Made by a program: the position numbers and the translations under genes
Shown: positions 1 through 8,818 of the stretch, one piece after another
How the letters are laid out: the number at the start of each line of letters is the position of its first letter
How positions within the stretch are numbered: position 1 is the first letter of the stretch
NCBI GenBank assembly: GCA_022822305.1
Contig: JAJEBY010000007.1
Location: forward strand, 1 to 64,000
Reading direction: 5' to 3'
DNA from: Anaerolineae bacterium
GTDB taxonomy: Bacteria; Chloroflexota; Anaerolineae; Aggregatilineales; Phototrophicaceae
DNA: 64,000 bases
Notes under the pieces: generated by a model
Told to the model about the DNA's origin: nothing
The model's database searches: none
Seen by the model: only the letters and a program-made list of their open reading frames with translations

Positions 1-228
1 TGTCCGCTACTGAGTTTCTTCACATCTGCCCATAGTCTAGCCCCCTCAATCTCCCCATATCGATTGGGGGAAGGTTGCCACGTTCTGTATCAGCCCGAGT
101 TTTTCGACCACTCAGATGTCCATAGCCGATGATTAAAGACAAGTTCGCAAAGCCTAAGCCCCCCCCTCTCCATTGCAATGGGGAGGGGGCCGGGGGGTGG
201 GGTAGAAAAAGCGCGAGCATTAAGGAGT
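1..228. repeat. Composite repeat cassette, copy 1
   Basis: This stretch is nearly identical to 471-698 (offset 470, one C gained or lost in the C-run near 160-166). It starts with tgtccgctactgag, contains an inverted pair around atcgattggggg, and ends with a GC-rich palindrome (cccctctccattgcaatgg followed by ggggagggggcc) near 159-210. Open frames crossing it translate repeat sequence (PHPPAPSP-type peptides) and are not genes. A diverged third copy is at 44821-45060 and a partial one at 2812-3031. Confidence 0.85.
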
Positions 229-457
229 ACCAATCAAGCTTTGTAGGGGCAACCTATCAGGTCGCGCCCCGGCGCACAAAAAATGTAGGCGCGAGCCTTG
301 GCTCGCCCGACAAACGCGCCAAAAATGGATGTCGTTATACCAATCAAGCCTTGTAGGGGCGACCTATCAGGTCGCCCGCCGGCACACAAAAAGTGTAGGG
401 GCGACCCTTGGCTCGCCCGGCAAACGCGCCAAAACTGTAAGTCGTTATACCAATCAA
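228..457. repeat. 110-bp tandem repeat, two full units
   Basis: The words taccaatcaagc(c/t)ttgtag recur at 228, 338 and 448, a 110-bp period with the third unit broken off. Each unit carries two hairpins: one with arms around ctatca (243-270, imperfect, and 352-377, perfect GGGCGACC/GGTCGCCC) and one with arms around ctt(g) (285-309 and 394-418). The units are joined by a stretch close to caaacgcgccaaaa. No coding potential is supported. Confidence 0.8.
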
Positions 458-470
458 GCCTTGTAACGGT

Positions 471-698
471 TGTCCGCTACTGAGTTTCTTCACATCTGCC
501 CATAGTCTAGCCCCCTCAATCTCCCCATATCGATTGGGGGAAGGTTGCCACGTTCTGTATCAGCCCGAGTTTTTCGACCACTCAGATGTCCATAGCCGAT
601 GATTAAAGACGAGTTCGCCAAGCCTAAGCCCCCCCTCTCCATTGCAATGGGGAGGGGGCCGGGGGGTGGGGTAGAAAAAGCGCGAGCATTAAGGAGTA
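471..698. repeat. Composite repeat cassette, copy 2
   Basis: Second copy of the 1-228 cassette, differing by a handful of bases. With copy 1 it flanks the 110-bp tandem repeat, so 1-698 reads cassette - tandem hairpins - cassette. Downstream it continues into ggacaagccctacaggtcgg, which also follows the copy at 45058. Confidence 0.85.
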
Positions 699-720
699 CC
701 GGACAAGCCCTACAGGTCGG

Positions 721-848
721 CATTTGCATGGCTTACCTGGTGTTACTTCTTTTTTGACAAACCTCCTTGCTCATGCAAGGAGCGAGTTTGATATTTTGTG
801 TGAGCGCGGCCGTCCTTTTCGCTGCCGCCGAGCGGCTGTGGTTAGATT
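721..848. repeat. 128-bp dispersed repeat (MITE-like), copy 1
   Basis: From catttgcatggcttacctgg to ctgtggttagatt. An inverted copy lies at 35808-35936 and a partial one at 47323-47390. It contains an internal short hairpin (ctccttgc / gcaaggag). No ORF of its own is supported. The stretch 849-911 holds nothing recognised. Confidence 0.7.
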
Positions 849-911
849 TTCCTTAAGTACGCTGCCTTTTGCGAGTCTTTGATTTTCAAGCGATTGTCCT
901 CCCGCCCATAC

Positions 912-1808
912 TCATTCGGAGCGCACATCCAGCACATCGCGCAGGGCATCGCCCAGGAAGTTGATGCTCAGCACCGTGATCATGATCGCCAGCCCCGGAT
1001 AAATGCCCAGCCACCAGGCGCGGGTGAAGAAGCTGCGGGCGTCGCTGATGATCAGCCCCCAGGTCGGCGTTGACGATTTGACGCCCAAGCCGAGGAAGGA
1101 CAATCCCGCTTCCGCCAAAATGGCGAAAGACACGCTCAGGGTCGCTTGCACGATGATGGGCGCGAGGGCGTTGGGAAGGATGTGACGCAGCATGATCACC
1201 GTATCCGAAGCGCCAATGGACCGCGCCGCCAGGACGTATTCTTCCTCGCGAATGGACAGAACCATGCCGCGGGTGATGCGCGCGAAATCATCGAGGAAGG
1301 CCAGCGATATCGCCACGATCACATTCGCCAACCCGGTGCCAAAGACCGCCACCAGATAAACCGCGATGATGAAGTTGGGGAATGCCCACTGCAAATCTAT
1401 ATATCGCATGAAGAGAATGTCGATCCAGCCGCCGTAATAACCCGCCAGTATGCCCATCCCCACGCCAATGACCATTGAGATTGTCACCGTCACGATGCCG
1501 ACGAAGAGCGAAACCCGCGCGCCGAACAAGATGCGCGTGAACAGATCGCGCCCCAAATCATCGGTACCCAGGATGTGCGTCGGCGACGGCGGCAGCAGGA
1601 TATCGAATTCTTGCGAAAGCGGATCGTATGGCGAAACGAATGAGGCAAAAAGCGTACTGACGATGATCAATGCCAGGACTGTCATGCCGGCGATGGCGCG
1701 CTTGTCGCGCAACAGGAAATGGCGCGCTGACGGCCGCTGCGAGATGTCGGGGCTTCCGGCGTCGGGCAGCGCGGAGACCTTCGGCTTGGCGGAGGCGCGT
1801 CTAGTCAT
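912..1808 (-). CDS. Dipeptide/oligopeptide ABC transporter permease (DppC-type), system A
   Basis: Inner-membrane permease of a peptide or nickel-type ABC importer, partner of the permease just upstream. About 298 residues, normal for DppC/OppC. It has a first hydrophobic segment near residue 40 (AIAGMTVLALIIVSTLF), a periplasmic stretch with LGTDDLGRDLFTRIL typical of the family, and the cytoplasmic EAA-type loop AARSIGASDTVIMLRHILPN that contacts the ATPase. The preferred start is the ATG at 1808, which overlaps the upstream stop in ATGACTAG. An upstream in-frame TTG at 1826 is possible but less likely. No ATPase follows; the next 900 bases are repeats. The substrate is inferred only from family. 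Confidence 0.92.
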   Translation of the reverse strand: MTRRASAKPKVSALPDAGSPDISQRPSARHFLLRDKRAIAGMTVLALIIVSTLFASFVSPYDPLSQEFDILLPPSPTHILGTDDLGRDLFTRILFGARVSLFVGIVTVTISMVIGVGMGILAGYYGGWIDILFMRYIDLQWAFPNFIIAVYLVAVFGTGLANVIVAISLAFLDDFARITRGMVLSIREEEYVLAARSIGASDTVIMLRHILPNALAPIIVQATLSVSFAILAEAGLSFLGLGVKSSTPTWGLIISDARSFFTRAWWLGIYPGLAIMITVLSINFLGDALRDVLDVRSE

Positions 1809-2742
1809 AGCTGATCCGCGGATCAATCAAGCGATAGAGCATATCCACCGCCAGGTTCATAAATACCAGCAGCACCGCCACCAGCAGTATGCTGCCTTGC
1901 ACCACCGGATAATCGCGATTGAGGATGCTCTGAATCAGCACACGACCCAGGCCCTTGATGGCGAAGACGTTTTCTACCACGACCGAACCGGAAAAGAGCA
2001 AAGCCAATGAGATGCCCATGACCGTAATCACCGGGATCAAGGCGTTGCGCAGCGCATGGCGGAAGATGACGCGCTTCTCGTTCAAACCTTTGGCGCGGGC
2101 GACCGTGATGTAATCCTGCCCCAGCACTTCCAGCATGGCTGAACGGGTCAAGCGAGCGATGGAAGCGGAAAAGGGCAAACCCACCGCCAGGCCGGGCAAA
2201 ATCAGATAGCGCAGCCACTGATCCAGGCCCGCGCTCATCGGCTTGTACCCGATGGACGGCAGCCAGCGCAGGTTGACCGCGAACACGATGATCAGCACGA
2301 TGCCGATCCAAAACGACGGCATGCTAATGCCCAGAAACGCCGCCAGATTAAAGCCATAATCGAGTATGCTGTCGCGCTTCACCGCCGAAACAATGCCGGC
2401 CGTCAAACCCAGCGTGAAAGAAATGAGAAAGGCAACCATTGCCAGCGACACCGTCCTCGGCACCGCTTCGGCGATCTGCTGGCTCACGGCCTGGTGACTG
2501 CCATAGAGCGATTGCCCCAGATCCCCGGCCAGCGTATTGCGCATCCACAAGATGTATTGCACCCAGACCGGCTGATCCAGGCCTAACTTGGCGCGGATGA
2601 CATCGGCGGCGGTCGGGTCGACATCGGCCAGCAGCGCTTGAATGGGATCGCCCGGCACCGCGCGCAGCATGAAGAACACCAGTGTGCCCACTGCCCAGAC
2701 GACGATCAACGCTTGTATCACCCGCGCGACAAAGTAACGCAT
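1801..2742 (-). CDS. Dipeptide/oligopeptide ABC transporter permease (DppB-type), system A
   Basis: First permease of system A, 313 residues. The N-terminus MRYFVARVIQALIVVWAVG with VPGDPIQALL is the usual DppB opening: one transmembrane helix then a periplasmic region. The EAA loop VARAKGLNEKRVIFRHALRN lies near residue 220, and the tail VDMLYRLIDPRISYD is characteristic. It sits 295 bp downstream of the system A binding protein, with a repeat-bearing spacer between them, and overlaps the next permease by 8 bp, indicating translational coupling. Confidence 0.93.
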   Translation of the reverse strand: MRYFVARVIQALIVVWAVGTLVFFMLRAVPGDPIQALLADVDPTAADVIRAKLGLDQPVWVQYILWMRNTLAGDLGQSLYGSHQAVSQQIAEAVPRTVSLAMVAFLISFTLGLTAGIVSAVKRDSILDYGFNLAAFLGISMPSFWIGIVLIIVFAVNLRWLPSIGYKPMSAGLDQWLRYLILPGLAVGLPFSASIARLTRSAMLEVLGQDYITVARAKGLNEKRVIFRHALRNALIPVITVMGISLALLFSGSVVVENVFAIKGLGRVLIQSILNRDYPVVQGSILLVAVLLVFMNLAVDMLYRLIDPRISYD

Positions 2743-2811
2743 TGGGATACCCTATACTCTGGAAAAGCCGCGGCGCTTAAGGGCGACTCAGCGAGCCGCC
2801 CCTTCAAGGCT

Positions 2812-3031
2812 TGTCCGCTACTGAGATTCTTCGCATCTGCCCGCAGTCTACCCTCATCGTCCCCCGCCTCACGGGGGAAGTTCAAGGTTCCCGAATCAAC
2901 GGGGAAGGCTGACTTTACAAAAGTGATTTGTACTGACCCGAATGCTCACAGATATTGCCAAAAAATCCAAGCTCGTTCAGTGCGCTCCCCCTCTCCATTG
3001 CAATGGGGAGGGGGACGCGGGGTGGGGTTGA
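2812..3031. repeat. Partial composite repeat cassette between binding protein and permease
   Basis: Begins cttgtccgctactgag, contains a cccccg/cgggggaag hairpin (about 2860-2878) and ends with ctctccattgcaatggggag (2985-3030), matching parts of the cassette at 1-228. It occupies almost the whole 295-bp gap between the system A binding protein and its permease, so it is probably transcribed. Confidence 0.65.
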
Positions 3032-3037
3032 CCCACG

Positions 3038-4873
3038 CTAGTTGAAGTACACGCGGTCGAGATCGCGCAAGCCGACAATGCGACCTGCCGGCGGGACGGT
3101 CACCTCGGCGCGGTGTACCAGGATCTCAGTCAAATGGTGGGTGAAGATCGACGCCACCTTGTCCGATGTGATCTGATTCGCCTCCTGCACCAGCACCTTG
3201 CGCGCTTCGGGATCGGCGGTGACGGCTTGTTCGTCGACCAAAGCGTCCACGCGGGCATCGGAGAAGGAGCCGAAGGGCCGCTCGCCGTATTGGTCCACCA
3301 GGTCATCGTCATTGCGGTTGGGACCGTTGAAGCGAGATGTCGTCTGCATCCAGTCCACCAAGCCGTCATCGGGGTCGAAATCGCCGCCGCTGCCCAACGC
3401 CATCAGATCGTACTCCATACGGAAGGCGTCTTCGATTAGAACGGTGAAGTCCTTGACATCGAGCTCGAGGCTGATGTTGAGATTGTTGCGATAAATATCC
3501 ACCATAACCTCGGCCGCGCGTCGACCGGCCGGCGTCGTCAGCAGCTTGAGCGTGGGGAAGCCCTCGCCATTGGGGTAGCCGGCGTCAGCCAAAAGCGCTT
3601 GCGCCGCCTCGACATCAAAGCGCTGCTCGCTGGTCTCGTTGATAGCGGTATCAAAGTAGAATCCCATCGCCGGGTTGATGGTGCCGAAGCCCGGCACGCC
3701 GCGCCCGAATAGCGCCCGCTGAATGAAGCGTTCGCGGTCGAAAGCCTTGGCCAGCGCCAGGCGCACTTTGAAGCCATTCTGCTGCTTGAGTTCTTCAACT
3801 GAGTGGTCGAAGCTCTCGACCACCATCGGCTCGCGCCAGGGATTGACAAATACCGATTGGAAGCCGTTGCCCGCGATTTCGTCCACCACCAGATCGGGGT
3901 TGGCCAGGAAGCGGTCGATCAATTCGGCGGCGACGGCGTTGCCGCCAATCAGGTGAATATCGCCGGTCTCGATGGCGGCCGCCAGCGGCTCAGTCTCCGG
4001 GATAGGAATGATGGTGATTTTGTCCACCACCGGACGCTCGGGGTCGTAATAATCGTCGAAGCGCTCCAGCACGACGCCTTGGCCCAGTTGATGCTCGGTA
4101 ACGCGGAAGGGACCCGTGCCGATCGGCTTCAAGCCATATTCCTGCAAGCCCATCGATTCGATGGCATTGCCGTTGACGATAGTCATTGCTCGCCCGCTTG
4201 AGCGTTCGAGCGTCTTCACCAACAGCGACGCCTGCGGCCGCGCCAAGCTCAATTGCACGGTTAGATCGTCCAGGGCGACGACATCGAGCACGTTAATCAG
4301 GCTGCTGGAATGAATCGAATTCTCCGGATCCTTGGAGCGATTGTAGGTGTAGGCGACATCGGCGGCGCTGAAGGCATCGCCATTGTGCCAGGTAACGCCT
4401 TCGCGCAGGTTGAAGGTCCAGATCAAGCCATCGTCAGAAACCGTCCAGTCGGTGGCCAGGTCGCCTTCCGCCACCAGGTCGGCATTGATGTGCGTCAAGC
4501 CGCTGAGCACGTTGGACGCTACTTGAAACTGCAGCACGGCGTTGATGACAGCCGGGTCAAGCGTGGTGATTTCGGCAGTGCCAGCCCAACCGCAGATGAG
4601 ATGACCGCCTGATTGGGCGGCCACGCGCGCCGCCGCCGGCAAGGCAATGCCCGCCGCGCCCAGCACATGCGAAAGCGACAAGCTCCCGCCGGAAGCCGCC
4701 ACCAGGCGCAAGAATGAACGCCGGCTCAATTTGGGACCGCTGATTTCTTCTTTGCTAAGGCCGAACAGCGGATCAGCCGGATCGAAGTCGTAGGCGCGAC
4801 GATACTCTTCGTCGACGCGCGCACGTTCTTCCCGCGTGAGCTTGGAGATCAGCTTTCTGATATTCTGATTCAT
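3038..4873 (-). CDS. ABC transporter substrate-binding protein, family 5 (peptide/nickel), Tat-exported, system A
   Basis: Extracytoplasmic solute receptor of the DppA/OppA family (SBP_bac_5), 611 residues. The N-terminus is odd: about 49 charged residues precede a twin-arginine motif SRRSFLRL (residues 50-57), then a hydrophobic stretch and a likely cleavage after AARVAAQ (around residue 87). This points to export by the Tat route. Family landmarks include TTLDPAVINA, LREGVTWHNGDAFSAADVAY and GTGPFRVTEH. It is followed by two permeases, so it is the receptor of system A. The ligand is unknown; peptides are the default for the family. Confidence 0.92.
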   Translation of the reverse strand: MNQNIRKLISKLTREERARVDEEYRRAYDFDPADPLFGLSKEEISGPKLSRRSFLRLVAASGGSLSLSHVLGAAGIALPAAARVAAQSGGHLICGWAGTAEITTLDPAVINAVLQFQVASNVLSGLTHINADLVAEGDLATDWTVSDDGLIWTFNLREGVTWHNGDAFSAADVAYTYNRSKDPENSIHSSSLINVLDVVALDDLTVQLSLARPQASLLVKTLERSSGRAMTIVNGNAIESMGLQEYGLKPIGTGPFRVTEHQLGQGVVLERFDDYYDPERPVVDKITIIPIPETEPLAAAIETGDIHLIGGNAVAAELIDRFLANPDLVVDEIAGNGFQSVFVNPWREPMVVESFDHSVEELKQQNGFKVRLALAKAFDRERFIQRALFGRGVPGFGTINPAMGFYFDTAINETSEQRFDVEAAQALLADAGYPNGEGFPTLKLLTTPAGRRAAEVMVDIYRNNLNISLELDVKDFTVLIEDAFRMEYDLMALGSGGDFDPDDGLVDWMQTTSRFNGPNRNDDDLVDQYGERPFGSFSDARVDALVDEQAVTADPEARKVLVQEANQITSDKVASIFTHHLTEILVHRAEVTVPPAGRIVGLRDLDRVYFN

Positions 4874-5105
4874 AACGATTCACTCCTCTTTCCATTAGGA
4901 TGATCATGGGACGTCCGCGACGTTGCGGCACGCGAAGCAGACGCAGTATAGTGCAGGCGGGAGCATTTAGCAAAAATTGCGGATTCCGCCGGCGCTTCTG
5001 CGCCCTCGCTGTTCCCGCCGGTCAGACTATCTTCAGCGGCTATCTGGCATCAAACAACGCTTCTAAGCCACAACAGGGCGCTGTCGCAAACACCTGCGGA
5101 TGCCC

Positions 5106-5180
5106 ACATGAAAACCATGTCCTTCGATTTCAATTCGCGCCGCTCCATATCGCGCAACAATTCTCGTCGGCCTATGGAAG
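5106..5180 (+). pseudogene. 5' remnant of a gamma-glutamyltransferase gene
   Basis: The bases from 5108 translate as MKTMSFDFNSRRSISRNNSRR, almost the same as the N-terminus of the intact gamma-glutamyltransferase at 15822 (MKTMSFDFKSRRSMISARRG). The DNA is nearly identical over about 45 bp, starting just before the ATG. Similarity stops after about 20 codons, and the open frame continues only as antisense of the neighbouring permease. I read it as the start of a second ggt copy or a recombination scar. The rest of 4874-5238 shows nothing recognised. Confidence 0.6.
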
Positions 5181-5238
5181 GGTCAATCGCCCCCGCGAGG
5201 GTGTTGACGAGCGGAGCGCAGTCGGGATGTGGCAATCG

Positions 5239-6150
5239 TCAATTGGGGCTGAAACGTGGATCGAGCGCATCGCGCAAGCCATCACCCATGAGATTGAAGG
5301 ACATGGTGCACAAAAACAGGAAGGCACCGGGGAAGACGCTCATCCACCAGGCGCGCCGAAGCAGCGCCGTCCCTTCCGCCACCATATTGCCCCAACTCGG
5401 CGTGGGCGGCTGAATCCCGACGCCCAGGAAGCTGATGCCGCCTTCGATCAAGATGACCAGCGCCACCCTCAACGTGGCGTCGACGATGACGATCGGCAGG
5501 ATATTGGGGAAGATGTGTCGGCGCAAGATAGCGAGATGCGACGCCCCGACCGAATGCGCCGCTTCCACGAAATCGGTTTCTTTGACAGCCAACACCTGTG
5601 AACGCACGACCCGCGCCACCACACCCCAGGAGGTCAAGCCCAGCAGCAAGGTCAGAACCGGCAAAGTGCGCCCAAAGAGCGTGGTCACCGTCAGCAGCAG
5701 GAAGAAAACAGGAAATGCCAGCAGCATATCTGTCAGACGCATCAGGATATTGTCGGTGACCCCGCCAAAGTAGCCGGAGGCCATGCCAATTGATACGCCG
5801 ACGGTGACGGCGACGATCATGGCGAAGACGCCGATTGGCATAGAGACCTGCGTTGCGAAGACCGCCCGACTGAAAATATCGCGACCGAGCTGATCCGTAC
5901 CCATCAGGTAGTTTGAATCCGGCGCGCGCAGGCGATTGACGATGTTCTGCTCTTCTGCTTCAAAGGGGGCGATCTGCGGCGCAAAGACCGCGATAGCGAC
6001 GAAAATGACCAAGAGCGCGGCGCCGACTACAGCGCGCCGGTTTCGGACAAAGCGACTCCAAAATGACGGGCGCGGCCGTATGCCGCTTTCGCCCAGCGAC
6101 GCGATTTCCTTCGCTGACATGGTCCGCGCTTTCCCCTCAGCCATCGCCAT
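5239..6150 (-). CDS. Dipeptide/oligopeptide ABC transporter permease (DppC-type), system B
   Basis: Second permease of system B, 303 residues from the ATG at 6150. That ATG shares one base with the upstream TGA (TGATG arrangement); a TTG one codon earlier is the alternative. It has a hydrophobic helix VVGAALLVIFVAIAVFAPQI, the MGTDQLGRDIFSRAVF segment and the EAA loop AAHSVGASHLAILRRHIFPN. It ends MGDGLRDALDPRFSPN, as is usual for DppC. No ATPase gene follows before the system A genes. Confidence 0.92.
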   Translation of the reverse strand: MAMAEGKARTMSAKEIASLGESGIRPRPSFWSRFVRNRRAVVGAALLVIFVAIAVFAPQIAPFEAEEQNIVNRLRAPDSNYLMGTDQLGRDIFSRAVFATQVSMPIGVFAMIVAVTVGVSIGMASGYFGGVTDNILMRLTDMLLAFPVFFLLLTVTTLFGRTLPVLTLLLGLTSWGVVARVVRSQVLAVKETDFVEAAHSVGASHLAILRRHIFPNILPIVIVDATLRVALVILIEGGISFLGVGIQPPTPSWGNMVAEGTALLRRAWWMSVFPGAFLFLCTMSFNLMGDGLRDALDPRFSPN

Positions 6151-7103
6151 CAACCCAGACGGATGCGCGGATCGAGGGTGGTGTAAAGCACATCGGTGAT
6201 CATGTTGGAAAATAGGATCAATACGGCGGTAAAGATGTTGAGGCTTAAGATCACCGGCAGGTCGCGCACTTGGGCCGAGCGAACAGCCAGGCGCCCGATG
6301 CCGGGAATGCCGAAGATTGTTTCGACAACCACCGCCCCGCCCAGCAAGAGCGGAAAAATTGCGCCGACCAGCGTCACCACCGGCAGGATCGCGTTGCGCA
6401 GCGCATGGCGCACCCAGACAGTACGGTTGGCCAAGCCCTTGGCGAAGGCCGTGCGCACATAATCCTGCGAAAGCACGTCTATCATGCTGGAACGGGAATA
6501 TCGCACCACCGAGGGCAGCAAGCCGATGACCAGCACAAAGGTCGGCATGATCAAGTAGGGAAACATCTCAATCGGGTCATAACTGCTCGCGCTGATCGGG
6601 CGGATGCCGCTCGATGGCAAGATGCGCAGTCGCTCGCTGAATATCAGAACCAGAATCAAGGCGATCCAAAATTGCGGCAGCGAAAGCCCCGTCAGTACCG
6701 ACACGGTCGAAACGTTATCGAATAGCGAATAAGGCTTGAGCGCCGAAATGATCGCGACTGGCAAGCCGATGATCAAGGCGCAGACAATCGCAAGCCCCGA
6801 GAACAACAGCGTAGGAAAGAGCCGCGCAAAGATCAGGTCTATCGCCGGCCGCCGCTCGGCAAAGGACACCAGCTCTCCGCTGAAGAAGCGCCCCATCATC
6901 CGCACATACTGTGTCGGCAGGGGGTCGTTCAATCCCAGTTGGTCGCGCAGCAAATCCAGATCGACCCGATCAAGCACCTCCGGCGGAAAGAGAGAAACGA
7001 CCGGATCGCCCGGCGCCAGACTGATCATCAGAAAAGTGATGAAGGTGATGCCGATGAAAACCGGTACCATCTGCAAAAGGCGGCGGAGGAGATATTGCTG
7101 CAT
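6150..7103 (-). CDS. Dipeptide/oligopeptide ABC transporter permease (DppB-type), system B
   Basis: First permease of system B, 317 residues. It opens MQQYLLRRLLQMVPVFIGIT with LAPGDPVVSLF, has five to six hydrophobic segments, and an EAA loop AFAKGLANRTVWVRHALRN. The C-terminal DVLYTTLDPRIRLG is typical. It lies 70 bp downstream of its binding protein and is coupled by overlap to the next permease. Its sequence clearly differs from the system A permease, so the two systems are paralogues rather than a recent duplication. Confidence 0.93.
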   Translation of the reverse strand: MQQYLLRRLLQMVPVFIGITFITFLMISLAPGDPVVSLFPPEVLDRVDLDLLRDQLGLNDPLPTQYVRMMGRFFSGELVSFAERRPAIDLIFARLFPTLLFSGLAIVCALIIGLPVAIISALKPYSLFDNVSTVSVLTGLSLPQFWIALILVLIFSERLRILPSSGIRPISASSYDPIEMFPYLIMPTFVLVIGLLPSVVRYSRSSMIDVLSQDYVRTAFAKGLANRTVWVRHALRNAILPVVTLVGAIFPLLLGGAVVVETIFGIPGIGRLAVRSAQVRDLPVILSLNIFTAVLILFSNMITDVLYTTLDPRIRLG

Positions 7104-7173
7104 GGGCTGTCCGAGTGGATTTCAGTCGGGAGCCATCAGCGCGAAGCCGATGACTCCCGTGGATCAATTGAGA

Positions 7174-8796
7174 CTAACCGCCCCAGGACCATTGCGGAAT
7201 CGAGGTGAAGACATCGCGCAGGTTGCCGATATCTGGCAGCACGAGATTCTCGTCGTAGGCGATCAGGTTATCGAGCCGCGACAGGTACAGATAGGGCAAT
7301 TCCTCATGCACGATAGCCTGCGCCTCATGGTAGGCCGCGTAACGTTCAGCATCGTCGAATATGGTCGGCGCGTTCGTCAACAACTCCGTCACGCGATCAT
7401 TCGCCCATAAGGTACGCGCGTAACCGCCGCTGCCCTCGACGAAGTTAAACGCCAGATCCGAGTGCGGCGGCAGAACCAAATTGAACCAGCCGCTCATGCC
7501 GAATTGGAACTCGGGATTGTTGGTCGCCGTGAGGTATTCCGAGAAGTAGACGTTGAAATCGATCACGCTGATTTCCACGCCGAGCCCGACATCAGCCAGA
7601 TTCTGTTGGATGATTTGCGCTGGCAAGCTGTACAGCGGGTTGGACCAGGTGCCGAGTTCGACGCTGAAGGGCGTGCCGTCATCCAAGCCTTCCACCATGT
7701 GAGACTCGCGGACGCCGTCGCCGTCAGCATCTATCCAGCCGGCTTCCTCCAGCAGCGCCGCCGCCGTATCCGGATCGTAGGGGTATGGCACGATATCGCT
7801 GTTGAATTCGGGCATGCTGGGGTGGACCTGGCTGACGGTCAAGGTGCCGGCGCCGCCGCCGACGGCGATCATGCTCTCGCGATTGAGCGCGTAGGCAACC
7901 GCCTGCCGCACCCGCACATCGCTGAAGTAGGGCGAGGCGGTATTGAAGTTTATGTTCGTCAAGTTCACGCCGGGGAATTGCAGAGTGGCGATGCCCGGCT
8001 CGTCCTTGATGCTCTCGAAATCTTCCGCGCGAATGGAGGTCGAGATATCGGCCGCGCCCGTCACCAACTCGGTGTAGTGCGTCGATATCTCCGGCACCAC
8101 TTTCCAAATGTAATTGGCGATACTTGCGACATGACCATGATAATCGGCGAAGGCTTCCAAGATGATCGCCTCGTCCGTGCGCCATTCGACCACGCGGTAC
8201 GGTCCGGTGCCGATGGGTCCTGTCGCTTGTTCGCTCCCCGCCAGATCCGCCACCGGGACGTCGCTCAAGACATGGGCTGGCAGTATCCAGCGTTGGGCGA
8301 TGGTGCTGAGCGCGAGCGCGTTCGGTTCGGTGGTCGTGATCGAAACGGTATGGTCGTCAATGACCTGGACGCCGCTCACTTCATCGGCTTCGCCGCTCTG
8401 CTTGGCCACCGCGCCTGCGATCGCCGCTTCAAAGGATCCGCCGGTGTATGCGGGATCGGACGATACTTCAAAGGTGAATTTGACATCGGCGGCGGTGACG
8501 GGCGTGCCATCGTGCCAAGTGGCGTTATCGCGCAGCGTGAAGGTCCAGGTCAATTGGTCAGCGGACACCTCCCAGCCGCTCGCCAGGTCGCCGACGATCG
8601 CCCCCGTGAGATCGGGCGCGACCAAACGTGAATACACATTGGTTATGACATAACCAGCGGTGGCCGTCACGGCAAAATCGGGAAAGAGCGAATCGGGCTG
8701 CGTCGGCCAAAGCACGACGACGGTATCGTCCTGCGCCGAAATGCCCAAGGGCAAAATCAGCGCAAAAATAAATAGTGCAAGCAATATGCGTTTCAT
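7174..8796 (-). CDS. ABC transporter substrate-binding protein, family 5 (peptide/nickel), system B
   Basis: Exported solute receptor of the DppA/OppA family, 540 residues. A Sec signal peptide is visible (MKRILLALFIFALILPLGISA, cleavage before QDD). Landmarks are TWTFTLRDNATWHDGTPVTA and GTGPYRVVEW. A GGAG sequence 8 bases before the ATG supports the start. It follows the amidohydrolase by only 22 bp, so it probably shares a transcript with the acyl-CoA and amidohydrolase genes upstream. Unlike the system A receptor it has no twin-arginine motif. Confidence 0.92.
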   Translation of the reverse strand: MKRILLALFIFALILPLGISAQDDTVVVLWPTQPDSLFPDFAVTATAGYVITNVYSRLVAPDLTGAIVGDLASGWEVSADQLTWTFTLRDNATWHDGTPVTAADVKFTFEVSSDPAYTGGSFEAAIAGAVAKQSGEADEVSGVQVIDDHTVSITTTEPNALALSTIAQRWILPAHVLSDVPVADLAGSEQATGPIGTGPYRVVEWRTDEAIILEAFADYHGHVASIANYIWKVVPEISTHYTELVTGAADISTSIRAEDFESIKDEPGIATLQFPGVNLTNINFNTASPYFSDVRVRQAVAYALNRESMIAVGGGAGTLTVSQVHPSMPEFNSDIVPYPYDPDTAAALLEEAGWIDADGDGVRESHMVEGLDDGTPFSVELGTWSNPLYSLPAQIIQQNLADVGLGVEISVIDFNVYFSEYLTATNNPEFQFGMSGWFNLVLPPHSDLAFNFVEGSGGYARTLWANDRVTELLTNAPTIFDDAERYAAYHEAQAIVHEELPYLYLSRLDNLIAYDENLVLPDIGNLRDVFTSIPQWSWGG

Positions 8797-8818
8797 GAGC
8801 TTTCTCCGTTATATGAAT

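Noticed and set aside
228..457. CRISPR array
   Set aside because: Only two units of a 110-bp period, with near-identical content between them. There are no unique spacers and no cas genes.
1..729. Small ORFs encoding PHPPAPSP-type peptides
   Set aside because: They are translations of the palindromic repeat in several places and have no ribosome sites.
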